A stretch of 59,713 nt of DNA from Sphingomonas zeae (GTDB lineage: Bacteria; Pseudomonadota; Alphaproteobacteria; Sphingomonadales; Sphingomonadaceae), in the NCBI RefSeq assembly GCF_014197135.1, contig NZ_JACIFA010000019.1, positions 1 to 59,713 on the forward strand. The letters are read 5' to 3'. Positions 17,552 through 25,931 of this stretch are shown here, piece by piece. The notes under the pieces are model-generated. The model was not told the origin of the DNA, ran no database searches, and worked only from the letters and a program-made list of their open reading frames with translations. A program made the translations under genes and the position numbers. Numbering within the stretch: the stretch's first letter is position 1; the number at the start of each line of letters is the position of its first letter.

Positions 17552-18091
17552 GTGACCGAATATGTGACGCTGGCCGGGGGCTGCTTCTGGTGCACCGAGG
17601 CGGTGTTCAAGGACGTGATCGGGGTCGAATCGGTCGAAAGCGGCTATATCGGCGGCACGCTGCCCAACCCGACCTATAAGCAGGTGTGCGGTGGCGACAC
17701 CGGCCATGCCGAGGCGATCCGCATCGGGTTCGATCCCGAACAGCTGGCGCTGGGCGATCTGCTCGACATTTATTTTGCGACACACGACCCGACGCAGCTC
17801 AACCGCCAGGGCAATGACGTCGGCACCCAGTATCGTTCGGCGATGTTCCCGGCGGATGAGACGCAGGAGGCCGCGATGAAGGCGGCGATCGAACGCGCGC
17901 AGGCCGGGCTCGACAAGCCGGTCGTCACCACGATCGAGCCGATGGCGCAGTGGTATCCGGCTGAGGATTATCATCAGGATTATTGGGAAACGTCGGGCCG
18001 GTCGAACCCCTATTGCATGGCGGTGATCCCGCCCAAGTTGCAGAAGCTGCGCAAGAGCTTCGCCGCGCGATCGAAGGCGGTGACGGCGTAA
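17552..18091 (+). CDS. msrA: Peptide-methionine (S)-S-oxide reductase
   Basis: Repairs methionine S-sulfoxide in proteins. The 179 residues carry the MsrA active-site GGCFWCTE with nucleophile Cys11, then VESGYIGG and the substrate pocket DPTQLNRQGNDVGTQYRS. The C-terminal YHQDY is conserved. A further Cys (NPYCMAVI) near the C-terminus could act as resolving cysteine. AAGGAGA precedes a GTG start, and no other start fits the N-terminus. Confidence 0.95.
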   Translation: MTEYVTLAGGCFWCTEAVFKDVIGVESVESGYIGGTLPNPTYKQVCGGDTGHAEAIRIGFDPEQLALGDLLDIYFATHDPTQLNRQGNDVGTQYRSAMFPADETQEAAMKAAIERAQAGLDKPVVTTIEPMAQWYPAEDYHQDYWETSGRSNPYCMAVIPPKLQKLRKSFAARSKAVTA

Positions 18092-18132
18092 GGGGTGGGG
18101 GCGGGGTCGGCGTCAGCTTTCGATCCCGCCCC

Positions 18133-18158
18133 GTTCCGCCTGAGCACAGTCGAAGGCC
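18133..18158. repeat. REP-like palindrome, copy C
   Basis: GTTCCGCCTGAGCACAGTCG then AAGGCC, a diverged copy of the family at 733-757 and 1515-1540. It lies between the convergent msrA and tsaC-like genes. Confidence 0.5.
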
Positions 18159-18170
18159 ACGTCCCGAACC

Positions 18171-19106
18171 CTACCGCGTGGCCGCCCGCCTCAGCCGGTC
18201 GTTGATCGCTTCGCCGATCCCCTCCATCGGGATGGGAGCCACGGCCAGCCTCGCGCAATGGCTGGCATCGGCGCGGTGTAGCGCCTCGAACAGTCTTGCC
18301 GCCGCTTCGACCGGATCGCCGCTCTCCGACAGGCTGTCATGCCCGCGCACGGCGCCAAAGCCGATCAGCCATTCGTCCGCCGCCGCCTGGGCCACGTCCA
18401 GGCGCAGGGGTTTGCGCGGGGCATAATGGCTGGCAAGCTGGCCCGGCGCGGTTACGATGGCGGGCGCTTCGGGGCCTTGCCTCATATCGCCCAGCACCTG
18501 CGCCAGCATCGCCGCCGTCACCGGGCCGGGGCGCAGGATGGTGCGACCTGCGACGATGGTCGATTCCAGACCCGCCTCGGTCGCGCCGTCGTCGAGGATC
18601 GGCACCTCCGGCCCCAGGCTGGCGCGGACATGGCGGCTGCGGGTCGGGCTGATCCCGCCGCTGGCATTGGCGGAGGGCGCGGCAAGCGGGCGGCCGGTTT
18701 CGGCCAGCAGCGCCTGCATCGCGCGGTGACGCGGCACGCGGATTGCGACCGTGTCCAGCCCTGCCGTTACCAGCGACGCGATGCCCACGCCATCGTTCAG
18801 CGGGCGAACCAGGGTGAGGGGGCCGGGCCAGAAGGCTTCGGCCAGCGCCAGCGCATCGTCGTCGAAGCCGGCCAGCGCGCGTGCCGCCGCCAGATCGGGG
18901 ACATGGACGATCAGCGGATTGAACGACGGACGCCCCTTGGCCGTATAGATGCGCGCCACCGCGCGCGCGTCGGTCGCGTCGGCGGCGAGGCCATAGACCG
19001 TCTCGGTCGGCACCGCGACGATGCCGCCGTCCAGGATCACGGACGCGGCGGCGCGGATCGCGTCCGGGCCGAAGGGCAGGGTCGGGTCGTCGGGGGGAAA
19101 GGTCAT
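18171..19106 (-). CDS. L-threonylcarbamoyladenylate synthase (Sua5/YwlC/TsaC type)
   Basis: Makes threonylcarbamoyl-AMP from threonine, bicarbonate and ATP, the first step to t6A37 in tRNAs that read ANN codons. The 311 residues contain the YrdC-like domain: VPTETVYGLAADA, KGRPSFNPLIVHV, FWPGPLTLV, then VAIRVPRH and PLAAPSANASGGISPT. The C-terminal Sua5 domain (from about 210, SHYAPRKPL) shows it is the long Sua5 form and not short TsaC. It is convergent with msrA and divergent from the N-acetyltransferase gene. Confidence 0.93.
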   Translation of the reverse strand: MTFPPDDPTLPFGPDAIRAAASVILDGGIVAVPTETVYGLAADATDARAVARIYTAKGRPSFNPLIVHVPDLAAARALAGFDDDALALAEAFWPGPLTLVRPLNDGVGIASLVTAGLDTVAIRVPRHRAMQALLAETGRPLAAPSANASGGISPTRSRHVRASLGPEVPILDDGATEAGLESTIVAGRTILRPGPVTAAMLAQVLGDMRQGPEAPAIVTAPGQLASHYAPRKPLRLDVAQAAADEWLIGFGAVRGHDSLSESGDPVEAAARLFEALHRADASHCARLAVAPIPMEGIGEAINDRLRRAATR

Positions 19107-19211
19107 GATCGCCCCCGCCTATATCCCCTCGCGCGCAGGGACAGAAGGGGGCGGGGAACCGGCTGGCTCCCCCTTCGACAATTCCGGTTCGGCCCCCTAA
19201 AGGACGGGCGC

Positions 19212-20030
19212 ATGTTCGATCTCGATTCCTATCTCGCCCGTATCGCTCTGCCCTCGCGCGTGACTGTCGATGCCGAAGGGCTGGCGCGGTTGCAATGGGC
19301 GCATCGCCAGGCCATTCCGTTCGAGAATATCGATGTCCGGCTCGGCCGTCCCATCGCGATCGACAGCGCAGGCGTCTTCGCCAAGCTGGTGGTGGCCAAG
19401 CGCGGCGGCTATTGCTTCGAACAGAACCGACTGTTCCTCGACGCGCTGGCCGCGCATGGCTTTTCCGCTCGGCCGCTGCTCGCGCGGGTCTGGCTGGGGG
19501 CGACGGAAGTGCCGCCGACCACGCATACGCTCAGCCTCGTTCATATCGACGGGCAGGACTGGATCGCCGATGCGGGCTTTGGAGGCAGCTATTCACCTCC
19601 CATGCCGCTGTTCGAGGGAGCCGAGACGACCGCGCCCGACGGCGCGCGCTTCCGGCTGGCCCGCGATCCCCAGCATGGCTGGATGCTGCTGCGTGACGGG
19701 CACCCCGGCCTGACCGATGGCCGCGCGACGGGTGAGGGATGGCAGCCCCAGTATAGCTTCACCACCGATCATGTGTGGGATGCAGACCTGGGACTGGCCA
19801 ATCACTGGACCTCGACCGCGCCGGACAGCCGTTTCCGCCAGGCGACGATCGTCAGCATCGTTCTTCCGCGCGGGTTTGCTGCGCTGACCGACCGGCATTA
19901 TCGCCGCCGGATCGGACAGGACGAGACCGCCGCGACGATCGGCGATCCGCGCGTGTATCGAATGCGATTGAGCCTGATGTTCGGAATCGATCTGACCGCC
20001 GAGGAAGCGGGCGCGCTGTTCGCCGAATAA
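19212..20030 (+). CDS. Arylamine N-acetyltransferase
   Basis: Transfers acetyl from acetyl-CoA to arylamines, hydrazines or similar substrates by a ping-pong mechanism. The 272 residues show the NAT triad: Cys68 in RGGYCFEQN, His105 in THTLSLV and Asp120 in WIADAGFGG. The opening PFENIDVRLG is also diagnostic. The reading frame is open for 870 bases before the ATG at 19212 because of the base composition, but that part is antisense to the Sua5 gene. AAGGA lies about 8 nt upstream of this ATG. Substrate unknown; some NATs act in antibiotic or polyketide pathways, but no such genes are close by. Confidence 0.9.
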   Translation: MFDLDSYLARIALPSRVTVDAEGLARLQWAHRQAIPFENIDVRLGRPIAIDSAGVFAKLVVAKRGGYCFEQNRLFLDALAAHGFSARPLLARVWLGATEVPPTTHTLSLVHIDGQDWIADAGFGGSYSPPMPLFEGAETTAPDGARFRLARDPQHGWMLLRDGHPGLTDGRATGEGWQPQYSFTTDHVWDADLGLANHWTSTAPDSRFRQATIVSIVLPRGFAALTDRHYRRRIGQDETAATIGDPRVYRMRLSLMFGIDLTAEEAGALFAE

Positions 20031-20422
20031 CGGATGCGCTGCCCCTGCAAAAGGGGCTTCCGCGACTCGACAGGCCGGTCGGGGAGTCGCCCTTCGACGT
20101 GACGATTGTCTCATGCGCCGGAGATAAGCCCATTGTGGTGCTTGTCCGAAAGGCGTGCGAGCGACCAATGCCCATTTTCGACATATAGCGTCGCCATTTA
20201 AGCTGGATTTTACTATTGCCTGCTACACCGCCCGATGAATTGGGGGGTATTGCAGATGACAAGGTGTGGAATGATCCCGCTGGAACCGATGGGTTTCGGC
20301 CGGGCCGCCTCTGTGGACCGGGCGGCTGCCGCCCCGGTCGGGCTTGCTTGGTATTTCATGAGCTTTTGATTGGGCCGCGGGGAAATCCCGCGTGTCCGGA
20401 CCTTTGACCTGAAGGATACATC
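20031..20422 (+). promoter_or_regulatory. Non-coding leader upstream of the chemotaxis operon
   Basis: 392 bases without a gene. A GCCCCT/AGGGGC hairpin at 20041-20057 may end the N-acetyltransferase transcript. A more AT-rich segment around 20170-20225 is the best place for a promoter, though I could not settle on -35/-10 boxes. Two GC-rich hairpins follow (20304-20326, and a perfect CGCGGG/CCCGCG stem at 20376-20392) about 30 nt before the first start codon. They suggest a structured leader. Confidence 0.4.
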
Positions 20423-20734
20423 ATGTCGATCACCATGGTGATGGCAAGCGAGGACGTGTGCCTGCCGACCATCGGCGCTTTGGCCGAAGACTTGAAGAAT
20501 GCGATCGCGCCCGATGCGACCGTCCGGCTTGACCTGACCGCTGCCGCTTCGCCGGACCTCAGTGTCATTCAGCTCGTCCAGTCGGCGCGTCTCAGCGCGG
20601 CGGCGGCGGGGTGCGATTTCGCGCTGTCGGCGCCTGCCGACGCGACGCTGCGCGCGCTGCTGACCCGTGCGGCCTTCCTGCCCGCCTCGGCGAACGACAC
20701 CCAATTCTGGCTTCACGGAGACACCGTCCAATGA
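20423..20734 (+). CDS. STAS-domain protein at the head of the chemotaxis operon
   Basis: A 103-residue protein with an anti-sigma-antagonist-like STAS fold: a beta start, LTAAASPDLSVIQLVQSAR in the position of the phospho-acceptor loop and helix, then GCDFALSAPADATLRALL. The usual DSSG phosphorylation motif is replaced by SPDLS, so Ser phosphorylation is possible but not shown. STAS proteins of this kind often open chemosensory operons, where they may link CheA signalling to a second output. GAAGGA sits 9 nt before the ATG, and the stop overlaps cheY (ATGA). Confidence 0.75.
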   Translation: MSITMVMASEDVCLPTIGALAEDLKNAIAPDATVRLDLTAAASPDLSVIQLVQSARLSAAAAGCDFALSAPADATLRALLTRAAFLPASANDTQFWLHGDTVQ

Positions 20735-21099
20735 CCGCTTCCATCCTGACCGTCGACGACAGCGCGAGCCTGCGCATGGCGATTCGTATCGCCCTGACCG
20801 GCGCGGGCTATACGGTGACGGAAGCCGCCGACGGCGCCGAGGGGCTGGCCAAGGCGACTGAAACCCGGTTCGACCTGATCGTCACCGATCTCAACATGCC
20901 CAATATGGATGGGCTGGAGATGATCCGCGCGCTGCGCCAGCAGCCGTCGCAGGCCGGCGTGCCGATCATCTTCCTGACCACCGAATCGGACGATTCGATG
21001 AAGGCACAGGCCAAGGCGGCGGGCGCGACCGGCTGGCTGGTCAAGCCGTTCCAGCCCGAACAGCTGATCCGCGTCGCCCAGAAGGTGCTGGCACGATGA
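20731..21099 (+). CDS. cheY: Chemotaxis response regulator CheY
   Basis: A 122-residue single receiver domain that takes phosphate from CheA and acts on the motor or another target. Acidic pocket Asp9/Asp10, phospho-acceptor Asp53 (VTDLNMPNMDG), switch Thr83 (FLTTES) and Lys105 (VKPF) are all present. There is no output domain. It overlaps the STAS gene upstream and cheA downstream by four bases on each side, so the three are translated as a coupled unit. Confidence 0.93.
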   Translation: MTASILTVDDSASLRMAIRIALTGAGYTVTEAADGAEGLAKATETRFDLIVTDLNMPNMDGLEMIRALRQQPSQAGVPIIFLTTESDDSMKAQAKAAGATGWLVKPFQPEQLIRVAQKVLAR

Positions 21100-23075
21100 G
21101 CGGCCCTGGGAGCGGCGAGGATCCGACAGCCGCCTTTCGGATCGAGGCGGGCGAGCTTCTCGAACAGGTCGAACAGGGCCTGCTCGACCTGGAGCACCGG
21201 CTGGACGACATGAACCTCGTCAACGCCGTGTTCCGAGGCCTTCACACGCTGAAGGGCTCGGGCGCGATGTTCGGCTTCGATGCGCTGGCCGCCTTCACCC
21301 ATCACTGCGAAAGCGCGTTCGACCGTGTCCGCAAGGGCGATGTCCGTGCGACGCCCGAACTGGTTTCGGTGATCCTGTCGGCGGCGGACCATATGCGCGC
21401 GCTGGTCGATGGCGATGCCCCGGCCGCACATGGCCAGGCGATCCTGGACCGGCTGGCGGGGGCGGTCGATGCCGCGGCCGGGGGCGGTGCGCCCGTTCCC
21501 GCTCCGGCGCCGCGCAAGCAGGGCTGGGCGCTGTCCTTCCGCCTGCCGCCCGACGCCATGGCCAACGGCACCAGCCCACTGGCGCTGCTCGACGAGCTGC
21601 GCGAACTGGGCGAAGCGACGATCGTGGCGACCTTCGACAAGGTGCCCACGCTCGACGACCTCAACCCCGGCCATTGCTTCGTCGGCTGGGACTGCACGCT
21701 GATCGGCGACATTTCGCGCGAGGCGATCGAGGACGTGTTCCTGTTCGTCATGGACGATATGGAAATCACCATCACCCCGCTGGCGGTCGAAGAGGCCGAG
21801 GCGGAGGTGGCGGCGACGCCGGAACACGCGTCCGTGACCATGGATGCGCCGGTGGCCGCCAACGACACGACGCCGCGCGGAGCCTCGGCCAACCGCTCGC
21901 AGGGCGAGCATGTCCGCGTGCCCGCCGAGCGTCTGGACGAACTGATGGACCGCGTCGGCGAACTCGTCATCGCGCAGAGCCGTTTGTCGCAGCTGGCGGG
22001 CAACGGTCATGACCTCAGCCTGCGCTCGGTGTCGGAGGAGATTGAGCGTCTGGCGGGCGAGATGCGCGACACGATGATGATCCTGCGCATGGTGCCGGTG
22101 TCGACGCTGTTCGGCCGTTTCCGCCGCCTGATCCACGATCTGGCCAACGAGACCGGCAAGGCGATCGAGCTGGTGACCGAAGGCGAAACGACCGAGGTCG
22201 ACAAGACCGTGATCGAGCGTCTGTTCGATCCGCTGGTCCACATCATCCGCAACAGCTGCGACCACGGCCTGGAAAAGGCCGCAGACCGTATCGCGGCGGG
22301 CAAGTCGGCCAGCGGCGTGATCCGCTTGAGTGCGCATCAGGCAGGCGGCGAAGTCCTCATCACCATCACCGATGACGGACGCGGCATCGATGTCGAGCGG
22401 GTCCGCGCCAAGGCGGAGGCCAATGGCCTGATCCAGCCCGGCCAGGTGGTGAGCGAGGACGAACTCCTTGGCCTGATCTTCCATCCCGGCTTCTCGACGG
22501 CGGCGCAGGTCACGAACCTGTCGGGCCGGGGCGTGGGCATGGATGTGGTCAAGCGCACGATCGAAAGCCTGCGCGGCTCGATCGACGTGAAGAGCGTGTC
22601 CGGCCAGGGGTCAACCATCACGCTGCGCATCCCGCTGACGCTGGCGATCATCGAGGGGCTGCTCGTCCGGGTGGGCGAGGGACGCTATGTGATCCCGCTC
22701 GCGGCGGTCGAGGAATGCCTGGAGCTGTCGCTGGAGGAGGATTTGCGCTCGCGCGGGCGCAGCATCATCACGCTGCGCGAACGGCTGGTGCCCTTCCTGC
22801 GGTTGCGGGACCTGTTCGAGACGGGGACCAAGCCCGACACCTATCAGAAGATCGTCGTGGTCGGCACGGGTGCCGAGCGCGTCGGCCTGGTCGTCGACCA
22901 GATCGTCGGCAACCACCAGACGGTCATCAAGGCCATGTCGCCGCTCCACCGCAACGTCGCCGCCTTTGCGGGCGCGACCATCCTGGGCGACGGTTCGGTC
23001 GCCCTGATCCTCGACATCGCCCAGCTCATTGCGCTGAGCCAGCCCAGGGAGGAGCGGCGTCTGGCCGCTGGATAA
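21096..23075 (+). CDS. cheA: Chemotaxis histidine kinase CheA
   Basis: Autophosphorylates in response to receptors and passes phosphate to CheY and CheB. Domain order in 659 residues: an HPt domain with phospho-His50 (GLHTLKGSG); a 145-232 segment in the place of the response-regulator-binding P2 domain; a dimerisation helix pair from about 268 (VPAERLDELMDRVGELVIAQ); an ATPase with the N box in HIIRNSCDHGLE, DDGRGID and GRGVGMDVVK; and a CheW-like regulatory domain from about 510 to the end. It is complete. It overlaps cheY by ATGA and is followed by cheW after 4 nt. Confidence 0.96.
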   Translation: MSGPGSGEDPTAAFRIEAGELLEQVEQGLLDLEHRLDDMNLVNAVFRGLHTLKGSGAMFGFDALAAFTHHCESAFDRVRKGDVRATPELVSVILSAADHMRALVDGDAPAAHGQAILDRLAGAVDAAAGGGAPVPAPAPRKQGWALSFRLPPDAMANGTSPLALLDELRELGEATIVATFDKVPTLDDLNPGHCFVGWDCTLIGDISREAIEDVFLFVMDDMEITITPLAVEEAEAEVAATPEHASVTMDAPVAANDTTPRGASANRSQGEHVRVPAERLDELMDRVGELVIAQSRLSQLAGNGHDLSLRSVSEEIERLAGEMRDTMMILRMVPVSTLFGRFRRLIHDLANETGKAIELVTEGETTEVDKTVIERLFDPLVHIIRNSCDHGLEKAADRIAAGKSASGVIRLSAHQAGGEVLITITDDGRGIDVERVRAKAEANGLIQPGQVVSEDELLGLIFHPGFSTAAQVTNLSGRGVGMDVVKRTIESLRGSIDVKSVSGQGSTITLRIPLTLAIIEGLLVRVGEGRYVIPLAAVEECLELSLEEDLRSRGRSIITLRERLVPFLRLRDLFETGTKPDTYQKIVVVGTGAERVGLVVDQIVGNHQTVIKAMSPLHRNVAAFAGATILGDGSVALILDIAQLIALSQPREERRLAAG

Positions 23076-23079
23076 GCCC

Positions 23080-23583
23080 ATGCCGTATCACAAAGTACCC
23101 CATTGGACGCCCGACAACGGCCTGGAGGTCCTGACCTTCGGCCTGGGCGGAGAGACCTTCGCACTGGAGGCGGGCATCGTCCGAGAGATTCTGGACATGA
23201 TGCCGGTGACGATGGTGCCGGGCGCGGATGCGCTTGCCGCCTCGGTCATCAATTTTCGCGGTCGCATCGTGCCGCTCGCCGATCTGCGCGGCTCGTTCGG
23301 GATGGAGGCGCATGCCGCCACCGCCGACAGCCGGATCATCGTGATCGAACTGGACATGGACGGCGCGCCCATTCTGATCGGGCTGACCGCCGACCGCGTC
23401 GACGAAGTCACGGTGCTCCATGCGGGCGATGCCGAGGAGGCGCCCGTCATCGGTATGCGCTGGCCGCGCGAGCATGTCCGCTGCCTGGTTCGGCGCGGGG
23501 GCGATGTCGTCGTCCTGCCCGACCTAGCCGCCCTGTTTTCCCGTCTCACCGCCCGTGGCGGTGAACCTGTCAGCGTTCACTGA
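23080..23583 (+). CDS. cheW: CheW adaptor, first copy
   Basis: A 167-residue CheW-domain protein that would bridge receptors and CheA. Conserved points: LTFGLGGETFALEAGIVREIL, VINFRGRIVPLADLR and IGLTADRVDEV. It is clearly different from the two later CheW genes of the operon (25413 and 29713), which are near-duplicates of each other. That difference suggests a separate receptor preference. Confidence 0.9.
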   Translation: MPYHKVPHWTPDNGLEVLTFGLGGETFALEAGIVREILDMMPVTMVPGADALAASVINFRGRIVPLADLRGSFGMEAHAATADSRIIVIELDMDGAPILIGLTADRVDEVTVLHAGDAEEAPVIGMRWPREHVRCLVRRGGDVVVLPDLAALFSRLTARGGEPVSVH

Positions 23584-23613
23584 TTTCACCAGTTTCGGGG
23601 GGGTAACATAAAC

Positions 23614-25416
23614 ATGCGTGCAACGATTAAACTCAAGCTGGGCGTGACGTTCACGCTCATCGTCTGTCTGCTACTGGCCGTCGTCGGCGTCGGCGTGACC
23701 AAGATGAGCGTCCTCAACGAGGCGATCACCGAGGTCATAGCGGGGCCGGCCAAGCGGCTGGAAATCGCGGTCCGCGTCAACGAGCGGATCAGCAAGGTTC
23801 TGCGCTTCGAAAAGAACATGGCGCTGACCGAGGACGAGGAGTTGACCCAGAAGTTCGATGCCGAGGTCTTGAAGGCGCGCAACGAGGCGCGGGACCTGAT
23901 CGCCACGGGCACCAACATGGCAACAGCCGAGGGCAAGCCGCGCTGGATGCAGGTCCAGGCGCTGTTCGACCAATATGTGCCGATCAACGATCAGGTTCGT
24001 CGTTTGGCGATGGCCAACAAGAATGCCGAAGCGGGGCAGATCTCGATCTCCAAGTCGCGTGAGCTTGCCGGGCAGATGACCGCGGAGCTCGACCAGATCG
24101 TCGGCATCGCGCAGCAGGGCATGAAGCAGGCCGACGCCGATACCGATGCGCAATATGCCAATGCCCGCAACGTCCTGTTCATCACCGCCGGTCTGGCGCT
24201 GCTGATCGCGGTGGCGGGTGCTTTCTGGATTTCGCGCCTCGTTTCGCAGGGCTTGAAGACGGTGTCCGTGGCGATCGACGCGGTGGCGATCGGGGACCTG
24301 TCCCAGGACGTGGTCGTCCACTCGAACGATGAGATCAAGGATCTGGTCGACACCGTCAACCGCATGACCGCCAACCTGCGCGAAAGCGCGCAACTGGCCG
24401 ACACGATCGCCAGCGGCGACCTGACCGTCAACCATCAGCCGCTGTCCGACAAGGACGTTCTGGGCCATGCGTTGATCGCCATGGTCGACCGTCTGCGCGG
24501 CGTCGTGGGCGATGCCACCCAGGCGGCGCAGAATGTCGCGGCGGGTAGCCAGCAGCTGTCGTCCTCATCGGAACAGGTGAGCCAGGGCGCGACCGAACAG
24601 GCGGCGGCAGCCGAGGAAGCCTCGGCTTCGATGGAGCAGATGGCGGCCAACATCAAACAGAATGCCGACAATGCCGCGCAGACCGAGAAGATCGCGCGCC
24701 AGTCGTCGCAGGACGCCGAGCAGAGCGGCCAGGCGGTGCAGAAGGCGGTCGTGGCGATGCGCACCATCGCCGAGAAGATCGGCATCGTGCAGGAAATCGC
24801 GCGCCAGACCGATCTGCTGGCACTGAACGCCGCCGTCGAGGCAGCGCGTGCGGGCGAACATGGTCGCGGTTTCGCGGTGGTGGCCGCAGAGGTCCGCAAG
24901 CTGGCCGAGCGCAGCCAGTCGGCGGCGGCCGAGATCAGCGGCATGTCCTCCGACACCGTCTCCGCGGCGACCCAGGCCGGCGAGATGCTGACCCGACTGG
25001 TGCCCGACATCCGCCGCACCGCCGAACTGGTCGCCGAGATCAGTGCCGCGTGCCGCGAACAGGATATCGGCGCGGTCCAGATCAACGAGGCGATCCAGCA
25101 GCTCGACAAGGTGACGCAGCAGAATGCCTCGGCCTCCGAGCAGATCTCGTCGACGTCGGAAGAACTGGCTGGCCAGGCCGAGGAGCTTCAGGAAAGCATC
25201 GCCTATTTCCGGGTCGAGGCTGGCGGCGACCACGCCCGTCCCAAGGCGGCGGTCCGCAAGCCCGCAGCACGCGCCTCGGCCAAGCCCGCCAAATCGGCAG
25301 CCGCTCCGCGCTCCGGCTCGGTCGCCGACCAGCAGGCCCGTGCGCGTGGCTTTGCACTCGACCTGACCAATGGGGGGCCGGACGGCGAGGACGCCGAATT
25401 CGGACGCGCGGCCTGA
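23614..25416 (+). CDS. Methyl-accepting chemotaxis protein 1, transmembrane
   Basis: A 600-residue receptor. TM1 is at about 10-30 (LGVTFTLIVCLLLAVVGVGV), followed by a four-helix-bundle-type periplasmic domain (about 35-185) and TM2 near 187-207 (VLFITAGLALLIAVAGAFW). HAMP runs to about 265, then the signalling coiled coil with hairpin tip EIARQTDLLALNAAVEAARAGEHGRGFAVVA. A Lys/Ala/Pro linker leads to a conserved tail ending GPDGEDAEFGRAA. Its signalling module (24523-25218) is nearly identical in DNA to that of receptor 3 (28820-29515). A run of G and GTAACATAAAC precedes the ATG. Confidence 0.93.
   Translation: MRATIKLKLGVTFTLIVCLLLAVVGVGVTKMSVLNEAITEVIAGPAKRLEIAVRVNERISKVLRFEKNMALTEDEELTQKFDAEVLKARNEARDLIATGTNMATAEGKPRWMQVQALFDQYVPINDQVRRLAMANKNAEAGQISISKSRELAGQMTAELDQIVGIAQQGMKQADADTDAQYANARNVLFITAGLALLIAVAGAFWISRLVSQGLKTVSVAIDAVAIGDLSQDVVVHSNDEIKDLVDTVNRMTANLRESAQLADTIASGDLTVNHQPLSDKDVLGHALIAMVDRLRGVVGDATQAAQNVAAGSQQLSSSSEQVSQGATEQAAAAEEASASMEQMAANIKQNADNAAQTEKIARQSSQDAEQSGQAVQKAVVAMRTIAEKIGIVQEIARQTDLLALNAAVEAARAGEHGRGFAVVAAEVRKLAERSQSAAAEISGMSSDTVSAATQAGEMLTRLVPDIRRTAELVAEISAACREQDIGAVQINEAIQQLDKVTQQNASASEQISSTSEELAGQAEELQESIAYFRVEAGGDHARPKAAVRKPAARASAKPAKSAAAPRSGSVADQQARARGFALDLTNGGPDGEDAEFGRAA
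24523..25218 (+). repeat. Direct repeat R1, copy 1 (MCP signalling module)
   Basis: About 696 bp align without a gap to 28820-29515 (constant offset of 4297), with only scattered single-base differences. The part from 24551 also aligns with 26989 onward in receptor 2 (constant offset 2438), with more differences. This is the coding sequence for the receptor signalling coiled coil. Confidence 0.85.
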
Positions 25417-25852
25417 GCGGCGCGCACGACATCCAGGTCGTGGTCTTCGGTCTCGGGGAGGAGGAATTCGCCCTCCCCGTCACCACGGTCCGCGAAATCC
25501 TGGACCATCGCAACGCCTATCGGGTGCCTCACGCACCCGACTGGTTCCTGGGGTTGACCGATGTGCGCGGCGAGTCCGTGCCGATGGTCGACCTGCGCGT
25601 CCGGCTGGGCCTGAGCCCGGTCGAGCCGACGCTGACCACCCGCATCCTGGTCGTCGACATGACCGGGGACGAAGGCAAGCCGCTTGCGCTCGGGCTGGTG
25701 GTCGACCGGGTGCTCGACGTGGCGACCTTCGCCGCCGACTCGGTCGAGGGTGCGCCCGATCTGGGCGGTCGCTGGCGGTCGGACCAGATCGAGGCGATCC
25801 TGCGGCGGGGCGCGGGCTTCGTCGCGCTGCTCGATCCGATGCGCCTGTTCGG
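25411..25852 (+). repeat. Direct repeat R2, copy 1 (cheW duplication)
   Basis: About 442 bp match 29711-30152 at a constant offset of 4300, with only a few substitutions. One of these turns the ATG of the later copy into CTG here. Similarity ends near the 3' end of cheW. Confidence 0.85.
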
Positions 25853-25898
25853 CGCGACTGACCTTGACGCGACCCGCACGGTCGCCTCGGCGGCCTGA
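25413..25898 (+). CDS. cheW: CheW adaptor, second copy, with CTG in place of ATG
   Basis: A CheW-domain protein almost identical to the one at 29713-30201 (VVVFGLGEEEFALPVTTVREIL, WFLGLTDVRGESVPMVDLR, LGLVVDRVLDV). In the later copy the start is an ATG overlapping the receptor stop (ATGA). Here the same position reads CTGA, so the coupled start codon has become CTG at 25413. Initiation could use that CTG through coupling, or a GTG at 25440 that would cost the first nine residues. The rest of the frame is intact, so the protein is probably still made, perhaps at lower level. Confidence 0.8.
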   Translation: MSGAHDIQVVVFGLGEEEFALPVTTVREILDHRNAYRVPHAPDWFLGLTDVRGESVPMVDLRVRLGLSPVEPTLTTRILVVDMTGDEGKPLALGLVVDRVLDVATFAADSVEGAPDLGGRWRSDQIEAILRRGAGFVALLDPMRLFGATDLDATRTVASAA

Positions 25899-25931
25899 GC
25901 GGTCGCTTCATAGCCCTATCAGGAGACGATA

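Noticed and set aside
18339..19211. A long upstream extension of the arylamine N-acetyltransferase frame
   Set aside because: It is antisense to the Sua5 gene. The NAT fold starts at 19212, with a ribosome site just before it.
20190..20230. A sigma-54-like GG/GC element in the chemotaxis leader
   Set aside because: GG and GC around ATTTTACTATT are spaced by 11 bases instead of the required 10, and the flanking bases are poor.
20216..20407. A 63-codon frame in the chemotaxis leader
   Set aside because: It is rich in Gly/Pro/Arg from GC hairpins and has no ribosome site or recognisable motif.
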